This document shows, piece after piece, positions 24,444 through 31,741 of a stretch of 53,397 nt of DNA. Under the pieces are notes generated by a model. It made no database searches. It saw only the letters and a list, made by a program, of their open reading frames with translations, and had not been told where the DNA came from. Both the position numbers and the translations under genes were made by a program. Source of the DNA: DATFKA01 sp042095835 (GTDB taxonomy: Bacteria > Bacteroidota > Bacteroidia > Chitinophagales > Saprospiraceae); contig JBELML010000027.1 of NCBI GenBank assembly GCA_042095835.1, forward strand, positions 1 through 53,397. Direction: 5' to 3'. Position 1 is the stretch's first letter. Each line of letters starts with the position of its first letter.

Positions 24444-26912
24444 TTATTTTATTTGATTCGTAAAGGCTTTGATGGTAGGTAGCAATGATAGTATCTCCTC
24501 TTTTAAGGTATACCATTTTTCTTCTATTTTTCCAAAACTAATTTGGGAAATACTTTCTTCTAATTCATTGATTTTCTTACTGAATTGAGGAAGTCCAACC
24601 ATCGAAAAATTAGGCTTTATTTTATGTAAAAAATCGGCTAATTCCGCTTCTTTTTTCCTATGGATTAATTGATCTACTGTTGTCAATTCTCCATCAATAT
24701 TTTTTAAAAATAAATTAAACATAAGAGAGGCATAATCTATATCCTCCTCGTATAATTCATTTAGCGTATCACTAGATAATGCTATGGGCCACTTGTTCTG
24801 TGCGCTTTCCTGTCCTAGAGTAGCGGAAGCATCAAAGAAGTTATGTATAGCCTCTTGTAGCATTTGGGGGGTAAAAGGTTTGGTTAGGTGTAGGTTCATT
24901 CCCGCCGCGAAAACTTTCTCTTTTTCATCGAGGAGCGCAGAAGCAGTTAAAGCAATAATGGGGATGTCTACATTAGGGTTATTGCGGCTAGCTCGAATCT
25001 GAACGGTGGTTTCATATCCATCCATGACGGGCATCCGAATATCCATTAGCGCAAGGTCAAATTTTTCTTTTTGGATGGCTTTGATGGCTTCTGCCCCATT
25101 TTTACAGGAAGTAAATTTAAAATTCCATTTCCGTAGGATTCGTTCAAGGTAAAGTTGATTAGATTGGTTATCCTCAACTACCAAAATATTGAGTTGCAGG
25201 GTTTTCAAGGGAGTACTCTTCTTGCTGGTGTCTTCCTTGTTTTCTGACTCGTTATTTGCTTTTTTAAAGGGTAAACCAAATTTAAAAGTAGCCCCTTTTC
25301 CTTCGGTAGAATGTAGACTGATACGCCCCCCCATGAGCTCAATCAATTCTTTAGTGATGGGTAGCCCTAGACCTGTTCCACCACCTGCTTTTACCTTACC
25401 TGCTTGGCCAAATCTTTCAAATATATGTTCTTGTAGTTCCAATGGAATACCTATACCGGTATCTGCAACTATAAAGTCTAACCAAATCAAATGATCTATT
25501 TGCTCCCTCAGCTTGACTTTAAAAGAGATTTGCCCATGAGACGTAAATTTATTGGCATTTCCCAAGAGGTTAAAAAGGATTTGATTGAGAAAGGTGGTAT
25601 CCCCTAGAAGTGGACTAGGAATAGATTCATCTATCTCTAAGTCGAATTGGACTGGTTGCTCTTGAAGTCTAAACTCCATAGTTTTTCCTATGGTATGGAA
25701 TAGATCAATAGGGTTAAACGGCTTTAGCGTTAAATCCATTTTGCCCTCGGCAATTTTAGAGATGTCGAGGATATCTGAAACGAGGGCTAATAATAATTCG
25801 GAGGAGAAATTGATATGGTTGAGGTATTCAAGCTGGTCGCTATTCGGATGGGTATCATATAGGAGGTTGGTCATGCCAATGATAGCGTTAATTGGATTGC
25901 GAATCTCATGACTCATATTGGCCAAAAACTCTTTTTCCGCATCTCTAGCTGCTTCTGCTTCTTTTCTGGCGATCTCCAATTCACTTTGAAGCTTCTTTTG
26001 GTCTGTAATATCGTAATAAATCCCGACGGTACCATCTAGCACTCCACTGGTATTAAAAAATGGAGCCCCGCCGATGAGTACCCACTTCCGCTCTCCACTT
26101 TTGGTGAGCATCTGGATTTCATAAGAGCTGGCAATACCTTTTTGTCTCATCTCGTTTTGCTGATTGACAAGTCCTGAGAACTCATCAGGAATCAAAACCT
26201 CCAGCGCATTTTTACCCAACAACTCCTCTTCATGGTAACCCATCATTTTGCAAAAACGATTATAGACTTTAGTAATGGTGCCATTATTGTTGGTCTCCAT
26301 CAAGCCTAGGTCCATATTCTCCATAATACTACGATACTTCTCCTCACTCTGGCGGATCTTCAAATCTGCTAAAAAGGTTTCTGTTTTATCCTGGTAGCGC
26401 CAAAGATGACCAATGAAAACCTCTTTTTTAATAACAGGTGTATAGGATAGCTCTAGTATTCTACCATCTTTAGTTTTGACAATCTCTGCTGGATGGTATT
26501 TCTTATGCCGTAGGATTTCATCTATTTTAAGAGAGAAGGCGGCAGGATCCATAAAAATCGCCTTACTTTTTTCCATAGCGAGTCTACAATCTATTCCGAT
26601 TAATGACTCAGGTGAAGCATCAATATGAAAGAGCTCACAAAATGTTGGGTTAACTAAAGTGATTTTTCGATCAGCATCTTCTACTAGAATACCCTCCTGC
26701 AAGCGTTTCAAGATGGTAGAAAGTCTCGTGCTTTGCAGTTCAAGTTCGCTAGTTTTTTTAGAGACATCTTCTTGCAGACTGTTGTTGAGTCTCTGCAATT
26801 CTTGATTAGCTAAATAAAGCTCAAGTGCCTTTTTTTCTAGGAGTTTTTCAGCAGTCTCTCTAGCTAGCTTTTCTCTAGCTAGCTTCCTTTCTAGTAGTTT
26901 TAATCTATCCAT
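24444..26912 (-). CDS. Soluble hybrid histidine kinase (PAS-PAS-HisKA-HATPase-REC-Hpt)
   Basis: 822 residues with no membrane helix. Order: coiled coil (1-65, with a tandem LARE repeat), PAS (about 66-180), PAS/PAC (about 190-310), HisKA with H335 (NMSHEIRNP), HATPase with the N-box NANKF (about 453), GIGIP and GGTGLGLP, receiver with D624 (LMDIRMPVMDG), and a C-terminal Hpt domain with H763 (FLHKIKPNF). All phosphorelay residues are present, so phosphate can run His-Asp-His to the Asp of the LytTR regulator encoded next. It starts 5 bp after the H-NOX gene, and cytoplasmic H-NOX-associated kinases are regulated by the ligand state of H-NOX. The two PAS domains may bind a second signal. Confidence 0.94.
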   Translation of the reverse strand: MDRLKLLERKLAREKLARETAEKLLEKKALELYLANQELQRLNNSLQEDVSKKTSELELQSTRLSTILKRLQEGILVEDADRKITLVNPTFCELFHIDASPESLIGIDCRLAMEKSKAIFMDPAAFSLKIDEILRHKKYHPAEIVKTKDGRILELSYTPVIKKEVFIGHLWRYQDKTETFLADLKIRQSEEKYRSIMENMDLGLMETNNNGTITKVYNRFCKMMGYHEEELLGKNALEVLIPDEFSGLVNQQNEMRQKGIASSYEIQMLTKSGERKWVLIGGAPFFNTSGVLDGTVGIYYDITDQKKLQSELEIARKEAEAARDAEKEFLANMSHEIRNPINAIIGMTNLLYDTHPNSDQLEYLNHINFSSELLLALVSDILDISKIAEGKMDLTLKPFNPIDLFHTIGKTMEFRLQEQPVQFDLEIDESIPSPLLGDTTFLNQILFNLLGNANKFTSHGQISFKVKLREQIDHLIWLDFIVADTGIGIPLELQEHIFERFGQAGKVKAGGGTGLGLPITKELIELMGGRISLHSTEGKGATFKFGLPFKKANNESENKEDTSKKSTPLKTLQLNILVVEDNQSNQLYLERILRKWNFKFTSCKNGAEAIKAIQKEKFDLALMDIRMPVMDGYETTVQIRASRNNPNVDIPIIALTASALLDEKEKVFAAGMNLHLTKPFTPQMLQEAIHNFFDASATLGQESAQNKWPIALSSDTLNELYEEDIDYASLMFNLFLKNIDGELTTVDQLIHRKKEAELADFLHKIKPNFSMVGLPQFSKKINELEESISQISFGKIEEKWYTLKEEILSLLPTIKAFTNQIK

Positions 26913-26917
26913 TCAGG

Positions 26918-27457
26918 CTATTTTAAGCTGATAGAAAATAATACTTTTGACCCATCTTCCTTTAGTATTGTAGTTGTGATATCTGCCTCTACCTCAAAGT
27001 AGGCTTTACAGCCCTTGAGTAGACCAGAGGCTAGGTGTGACATTTTACGAGAAGATTCATATAGTAATTCCATTTTTTGTGCTGATTTTTCTTGTACTCT
27101 GAGCTCAGGTAGCTCTGCATCAGGATAAAGCTTCCTTACTTCAACATGGATATAATTATGAATCCCTGAAAGGAATTCAAAGAAATGTAATCCCTCTGGG
27201 AAGAAATGTGGATAGTTTTTGGCTAAACTTCCAAACAAATACTCGCCAAATGCTTCTAGTAATTGATTGCGAGAAAGTTTAGTTTGTAAGCTTAACTGAT
27301 GTACCAATTCTTCCATTTCTTCTGCGGGATAAGTACCTACTGAGGTATAGGCGCCTCCACTTTCCAAGTTGGCCTCATCTATAATGGTTTCTACCATTAG
27401 ATCTCCCATTTTTTGTTCTACCATTTCCAGTAGTTCTGTAAATATTATTCCTTTCAC
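26918..27457 (-). CDS. H-NOX heme-nitric oxide/oxygen binding protein
   Basis: 179 residues, the usual length of a stand-alone H-NOX. It shows the proximal heme ligand H104 in NYIHVEVRKLYPDAELP, the heme-distorting Pro at P117, and the propionate-binding Y-x-S-x-R motif at Y133/S135/R137. The N terminus MKGIIFTELLEMVEQKMG is typical. It senses NO (or O2) in the cytoplasm and modulates a partner kinase, here the hybrid kinase 5 bp downstream. It is the first gene of a three-gene operon. Whether it discriminates against O2 cannot be decided reliably here: I could not place a distal-pocket Tyr. Confidence 0.95.
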   Translation of the reverse strand: MKGIIFTELLEMVEQKMGDLMVETIIDEANLESGGAYTSVGTYPAEEMEELVHQLSLQTKLSRNQLLEAFGEYLFGSLAKNYPHFFPEGLHFFEFLSGIHNYIHVEVRKLYPDAELPELRVQEKSAQKMELLYESSRKMSHLASGLLKGCKAYFEVEADITTTILKEDGSKVLFSISLK

Positions 27458-27828
27458 GGTTCTGTTTTTATTTAGATGATTTTTTTCACAAGAGTCACAT
27501 TTTTTTAAACATAAAAGGACGGTGCGAGTAAGCGAAGTACTCTAAAATAACGAAGCTAAAAATTAATCTTTTAATTATCGCTCTGCCATCTAATTTCTTG
27601 GCATTATTGTTTGTACTATCTTTTGCAGTAAGATAGGATAATTCTATGGATTGACTTTTTAGATCATTTGGTATTTTAGCAGATAGAGATTGGAAAAGAT
27701 ATAAATGCCGGAAATACGTAACTTAACCACACAGAAATCCGTATATTGGATAGGTAAAATTCCAAGGCTATTACCCGTTTTGATGATTTAATCCATAGGA
27801 TAATCATTAATAAAAAATATTCATAAGC
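27458..27828. promoter_or_regulatory. 371-bp divergent intergenic region (H-NOX operon / CARDB protein)
   Basis: No gene seen. Contents: a direct repeat TCACA-AGAG-TCACA at 27486-27499 (TGTGA half-sites on the minus strand) 29-42 bp upstream of the H-NOX start; a short hairpin GAGTA/TACTC (27526-27542); and a 7-bp hairpin CTATCTT/AAGATAG with a 7-nt loop (27616-27636). Promoters for both flanking genes must lie here, but none matches the Bacteroidota consensus well. The TGTGA repeat could be a CRP/FNR-type site, though the known sites are inverted, not direct. Confidence 0.35.
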
Positions 27829-30800
27829 ATGAAATTCCAGTACTTGAAATTTAGGTATGTAAACCTTGTATCCTTTTGCCTTCTATTTTCCCTAGGTCTT
27901 GTTGCGCAGACCAACGATGATGGTGTCAATACTACTACCGGGCCCAACCTGAAGTGTGGAGACTTAGGTACCCTCACCATTGATGGGCGTGACATTCAAA
28001 TTTCTAACTTAAAAATCACCAACGAAGGACCTGGACTTGCAGGCCCTAGTTTCATAGGTTATTATTTGTCTACTGATGAAGATATTACGACCGATGATAT
28101 CTTTCTCGGAGAAGATTTTGTAGGTCAATTGATTCCTGGTGCCAATAGTACTGAGAACTTTAGTACTACTTTAGATGAAGACATTGCCGACGGGAATTAC
28201 TTTATAGGTATTGTTGTTGATTATCAAGAGCAAGTAGCGGAGCGATCTGGAGAAGACAATGCCTGTTACTATTCCAATCGGGTGACAGTAGGAGAGAATG
28301 TCTTGCCCAATTTACAATGTGGCGACCTTGGTACCTTTACCGTCAACGGGAATTTGATCCGCATTGCTAATCTAACAATCACCAATACCGGTAGCGATGT
28401 TTCCAAAGCGAGTTTTATTGGATATTATCTATCTACAGATACAGAGTTCACTAGTGGTGATATCTTCTTGGGAGATGACTATATCAGGTCCTTGGACCCA
28501 GGAGAGTCAAGTACTGAGAGTTTTTCAAAAACCCTCAGTGGAATCCCTAATGGTACCTACTATTTAGGTATAAGAGTCGATTATAGAAATCAGGTGACGG
28601 AAATTGATGAGTCAGATAATCAATGTTTTTATAACAACCCAAGAATAACTGTCTTAGGAGAAAATCGTCCCAACCTTACGAGCAATGACCTGGGCACGCT
28701 CACTGTAGTCAATAATCTGGTGACGATTACGGACTTGGATGTAACTAATGATGGAGATGCGGAGGCCGGTCAGAGCACGCTTGGTTTTTTCCTGTCTCGC
28801 AACAGAACGATCTCCACAAGTGACGTTTTCCTTGGCGAAGTAGTGGTGAATGCTTTAGCCGCAGGTGCTTCAACGTCGATTAATTTCAGTGAGGAGTTGA
28901 GCGACCTGCCTCAGGGAACCTACTACTTAGGTGTCCTTTTAGACTTTAAAAATGAGGTCTCAGAAACAAGTGGATCTGATAATAAATACTATTATACCAG
29001 CCCAAGAATTAGAATTTCAGAAGATAACCAAGCCAACCTTAAGTGTAGTGATCTGGGTGTGTTGACCGTCAATGGAAATGATATAAGTATTGCAGGCTTA
29101 CAAATTATTAATGATGGTACCGCCTCAGCCGCAGAAAATACCATTGCCATTTACTTATCTAGGAATACGGGCATTTCTAATAATGATTTCTTATTAGGCG
29201 AAGAAACGATTCCAGCACTACCTGCTGGAGCTACCCATACGCTTAGTTTCTCCGCTACCATTGGTAATGGTCTACCTAGTGGGTCTTATTTTGTAGGTGT
29301 CTTAATTGATGCCGAGAGTGAAGTACCAGAAAGTGACGAAAGAGATAATAGCTGCCATTATGCTTCTCCTAAGATCAGTCTCAATATGGATACTCGACCT
29401 AATCTTACTTGTCAAGATATTGGTGCCTTGGAGACAGGAGAGGATACCATTACGCTAAAGAATTATACAATTGTCAACAATGGCTTGAGTGTGGCCGGAA
29501 GAAGCCATATAGGCTTTTACTTATCCAGAAATACCAGTATTTCGACCAATGATCTGCGACTAGGAGAATACGATATTCCAAGTTTAGATCCTGACGAAGT
29601 GTTTGAGATCGAAAGTGTTGGGTTCAATACACTAGGCTTAGAACCTGGTCTTTATTACTTTGGTGTCATTGTTGATTATAAAAAAGAAGTCTCAGAGATC
29701 AGTGGTAGTGACAATACCTGTTTCATTGATAGCCCGAAAGTGGAAGTAAAAGAAATACTGATCCCCAACTTGATTTTTCAAGACAAAGGCCGACTTTCTA
29801 TTGATGGCGCGACTATCAGAATATCCGCTTTGCGGGTATTTAATGATGGAAACATTGATGCTGCTGGAAGTAATGTCGGCTACTATATATCGGTTGATGA
29901 TGAAATCACCACTGAAGATTTTCTGATTGGTCGGGACTACGTAGATGTATTGAGACCAGGAGCTCGCTCAACGGAGAACTTACTCGTCACACCTACAAAT
30001 ATTCCTATTGGAGAATACTACGTGGGAGCGATTTTAGATTATCAAGAAGCAGTGGAGGAATCCAATGAAATAGATAATATCTGTCTCTATGATTCCCCGA
30101 AATATATTGTGACAGAAATTAACTACGCAGGCTGTGGTTGTGGAGGATCTGATTTTATTGAGGTTTGCGATGATTTCTCGCATTATGTACCTGGACCAGT
30201 AGCAGATCAGTCAGATTGTTGGAACACCATCAGTGGAGATACAGGAGGTCCAGAAGATGCTCTAGTAGTGCTAGATACCACCAATGGAAACCAATATCTA
30301 CAAGTGACGGGCACTAATGATGCTGTATTACAAATGGGGCAGGGTGTAGAAACTTTAAAGCATGAACTCAATTTCGTGATCAATGTAAGGCCTGGCGGCG
30401 GTGCTAACTTTGATATTTTACATGGATACTTTCCAGGAGGTGTTACCAATGTGGCTTCGTCGGTTTCTCTTGGAGGAACAGGTGTAGGTTCTTTACGAGC
30501 AGGAGGCTCCACAACTATCTTCACCTATCCAGTAGATGAGTGGATTAGAGTCCGACAAGTATTTGATGGAATTAGCGGTAATACAAGACTATTCATAGAT
30601 GGACTAATGGTAGGAGAGTGGCCGTTTAGATATACCGCAGGATCCATATTTGGCGGTGCAGAAAAACTGGAGGGTATCAATTTCTATCCAAGCAACACCT
30701 CTAGCGAATTTTGGATTGATGAGGTCATATTTGGCAGGACAGTTTCTAATAAGTCTACGGACTTGTGGGATAATAAAATCGCTCTATCCTCTTCAAGGCT

Positions 30801-31062
30801 GAACACCACTGACTTGGAGGTTTACCCCAATCCAAGTAATACGGGATTATTTAATATATCACTTGAGCAGGAGAACCTAGCAGGAGAAGCTGTATTAGAA
30901 ATTGTAAACCTTAATAATCAGCTTATCCAGCAAACAAAACTCTATGTTGATCAGCAGTTCAAGACTACGGTAGACTTATCAGGTAATGCCCAAGGTCTCT
31001 ATATCGCTCGATTGAAATTGAATGATCAAATCTTTACAAAGAAATTATTGCTCCTTGAATAA
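27829..31062 (+). CDS. Secreted CARDB-repeat protein with LamG-like domain and T9SS sorting signal
   Basis: 1077 residues. After a signal peptide (cut near VAQ-TND, residue 27) come six CARDB-type repeats (residues 40 to about 763), each starting NLxxxDLG and containing YYLG and V..D..N segments. Next is a Gly/Cys-rich link (GCGCGG) and a concanavalin-like domain (about 770-980, with VFDGISGNTRLFIDG). The C-terminal type IX sorting domain (about 1000-1077) starts at LEVYPNPSN and ends FTKKLLLLE. The protein should cross the outer membrane by T9SS and stay on or leave the surface. CARDB domains are adhesion-like Ig folds, so a matrix or adhesin role is likely. The ATG at 27829 gives the signal peptide directly. 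Confidence 0.92.
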   Translation: MKFQYLKFRYVNLVSFCLLFSLGLVAQTNDDGVNTTTGPNLKCGDLGTLTIDGRDIQISNLKITNEGPGLAGPSFIGYYLSTDEDITTDDIFLGEDFVGQLIPGANSTENFSTTLDEDIADGNYFIGIVVDYQEQVAERSGEDNACYYSNRVTVGENVLPNLQCGDLGTFTVNGNLIRIANLTITNTGSDVSKASFIGYYLSTDTEFTSGDIFLGDDYIRSLDPGESSTESFSKTLSGIPNGTYYLGIRVDYRNQVTEIDESDNQCFYNNPRITVLGENRPNLTSNDLGTLTVVNNLVTITDLDVTNDGDAEAGQSTLGFFLSRNRTISTSDVFLGEVVVNALAAGASTSINFSEELSDLPQGTYYLGVLLDFKNEVSETSGSDNKYYYTSPRIRISEDNQANLKCSDLGVLTVNGNDISIAGLQIINDGTASAAENTIAIYLSRNTGISNNDFLLGEETIPALPAGATHTLSFSATIGNGLPSGSYFVGVLIDAESEVPESDERDNSCHYASPKISLNMDTRPNLTCQDIGALETGEDTITLKNYTIVNNGLSVAGRSHIGFYLSRNTSISTNDLRLGEYDIPSLDPDEVFEIESVGFNTLGLEPGLYYFGVIVDYKKEVSEISGSDNTCFIDSPKVEVKEILIPNLIFQDKGRLSIDGATIRISALRVFNDGNIDAAGSNVGYYISVDDEITTEDFLIGRDYVDVLRPGARSTENLLVTPTNIPIGEYYVGAILDYQEAVEESNEIDNICLYDSPKYIVTEINYAGCGCGGSDFIEVCDDFSHYVPGPVADQSDCWNTISGDTGGPEDALVVLDTTNGNQYLQVTGTNDAVLQMGQGVETLKHELNFVINVRPGGGANFDILHGYFPGGVTNVASSVSLGGTGVGSLRAGGSTTIFTYPVDEWIRVRQVFDGISGNTRLFIDGLMVGEWPFRYTAGSIFGGAEKLEGINFYPSNTSSEFWIDEVIFGRTVSNKSTDLWDNKIALSSSRLNTTDLEVYPNPSNTGLFNISLEQENLAGEAVLEIVNLNNQLIQQTKLYVDQQFKTTVDLSGNAQGLYIARLKLNDQIFTKKLLLLE
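27946..30119 (+). repeat. Six tandem CARDB-domain repeats, 363-366 bp period
   Basis: Repeat starts (the Asn codon of NLxxxDLG) lie at 27946, 28309, 28672, 29035, 29401 and 29767, a period of exactly 363 bp three times and then 366 bp twice. DNA identity between copies is modest while the protein pattern is strong, so these are old domain duplications kept in register rather than a recent expansion. Confidence 0.85.
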
Positions 31063-31080
31063 TAATAACAACAAACCAGT

Positions 31081-31264
31081 AGACTTTATTCGAGAGTAGT
31101 TTTATGAGATAAAAATGAAGAGTTTTGTTTCCAATCAAGGCGCGCCCGGAGCCTAATAGCCTTAGCTATTAAGGTGAGGACGCAACCTGCCGGCAGGCAG
31201 GCAGGCGCAGAGTGGGAGCAAAAGACAATTTTTTAGCCACGCAAAATTATTTCGAATAAAGTCT
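31081..31264. repeat. 184-bp inverted-repeat (MITE-like or structured RNA) element
   Basis: The ends are a perfect 13-bp inverted repeat: AGACTTTATTCGA (31081-31093) and TCGAATAAAGTCT (31252-31264). AGT stands directly outside each end (31078-31080 and 31265-31267), a possible 3-bp target duplication. Inside, further segments pair: GAGTTTTGTTTCCAATC with GAGTGGGAGCAAAAGAC with GU pairs allowed; an inner hairpin TAATAGC-CTTA-GCTATTA (31154-31171); and the 12-bp palindrome CCTGCCGGCAGG (31186-31197), which runs into GGCA repeats. The GC-rich core contrasts with the AT-rich flanks. No open frame is present. A non-autonomous mobile element, a REP-like unit or an RNA are all possible. Confidence 0.6.
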
Positions 31265-31267
31265 AGT

Positions 31268-31292
31268 ATCATTCCAGATTCTTCTGGATGAT
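31268..31292. terminator. Hairpin between convergent genes
   Basis: ATCAT(T)CCAGA pairs with TCTGGATGAT: ten base pairs with one bulged T and a 4-nt loop. It begins 6 bp beyond the stop of the minus-strand lipoprotein gene (31299), so it probably ends the sulfatase operon transcript. It could also act on transcripts arriving from the plus-strand gene through the inverted-repeat element. Confidence 0.6.
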
Positions 31293-31298
31293 GCTGGT

Positions 31299-31694
31299 TT
31301 ATTGTAGAACCAGCAACTCCATATCTTCAAAGTACACAGCCCCGCTAGATTGTGGGAGCATCATGCAAAATATATAGAGCTGTCTAACATCATCAGGCAC
31401 ATAAGCTAGAGTAAGGTTGATTTCCACTCGTTGTCGTCCCGTTCTTTCATAATTACTAAACCCGTAGCCACAGTATTGATCGATATAAGGAGAGTTTTGC
31501 TGCATATAGGCTACACTTAAAAATGCTCGATTATAATCTAAGCCTCTAGCATTGCCCTCTTCAAAAAAACGATCTACGTATTCGGTGAATGGATTTCTGT
31601 TTGGTGTTTCCTCGCGTGCGACTATGGGGTCATCCTTTTGGCAGGCGGTGAATAAGCATAAGCAAGCAAAAGTGATGGTTTGGGTTGTTTTTAT
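31299..31694 (-). CDS. Small lipoprotein with apparent AUA start
   Basis: Reading the minus strand from ATA at 31694 gives 131 residues with a textbook lipoprotein signal: a Lys-containing N terminus (KTTQTITF), a hydrophobic core and lipobox FTAC with Cys 18, then QKDDP. The frame stays open to the TAA at 31299-31301. The codon two before ATA is a TAG stop (31698-31700), and no ATG, GTG or TTG occurs before the lipobox. The next in-frame ATG (31505) would remove the signal peptide. So the gene either uses a rare AUA start, or ATG has mutated to ATA, or a one-base shift separates it from the ATG at 31713. It lies 47 bp after the sulfatase stop. Function unknown; the mature part is acidic and aromatic-rich. 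Confidence 0.6.
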   Translation of the reverse strand: MKTTQTITFACLCLFTACQKDDPIVAREETPNRNPFTEYVDRFFEEGNARGLDYNRAFLSVAYMQQNSPYIDQYCGYGFSNYERTGRQRVEINLTLAYVPDDVRQLYIFCMMLPQSSGAVYFEDMELLVLQ

Positions 31695-31741
31695 CTTCTA
31701 TTTCTTTTGACCATAGGAAATGAAATAAAGTTCAACGCCAA

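Noticed and set aside
26812..26895. Direct repeat in the start of the hybrid kinase gene
   Set aside because: It encodes a short LARE duplication in a coiled coil; no sign of a mobile or regulatory element.
27946..30119. Regularly spaced repeats, considered as a CRISPR or DNA satellite
   Set aside because: The period is 363-366 bp and conservation is at the protein level only; these are coding domain repeats.
31191..31207. GGCA tandem repeat considered as a phase-variation tract
   Set aside because: Only three and a half units, not within or just before a coding region, and part of a palindromic core of the inverted-repeat element.
31299..31505. 68-codon frame from the ATG at 31505 as the real gene
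   Set aside because: It would discard a perfect lipoprotein signal and about 60 codons of continuous upstream frame; it is the C-terminal part of the longer gene.
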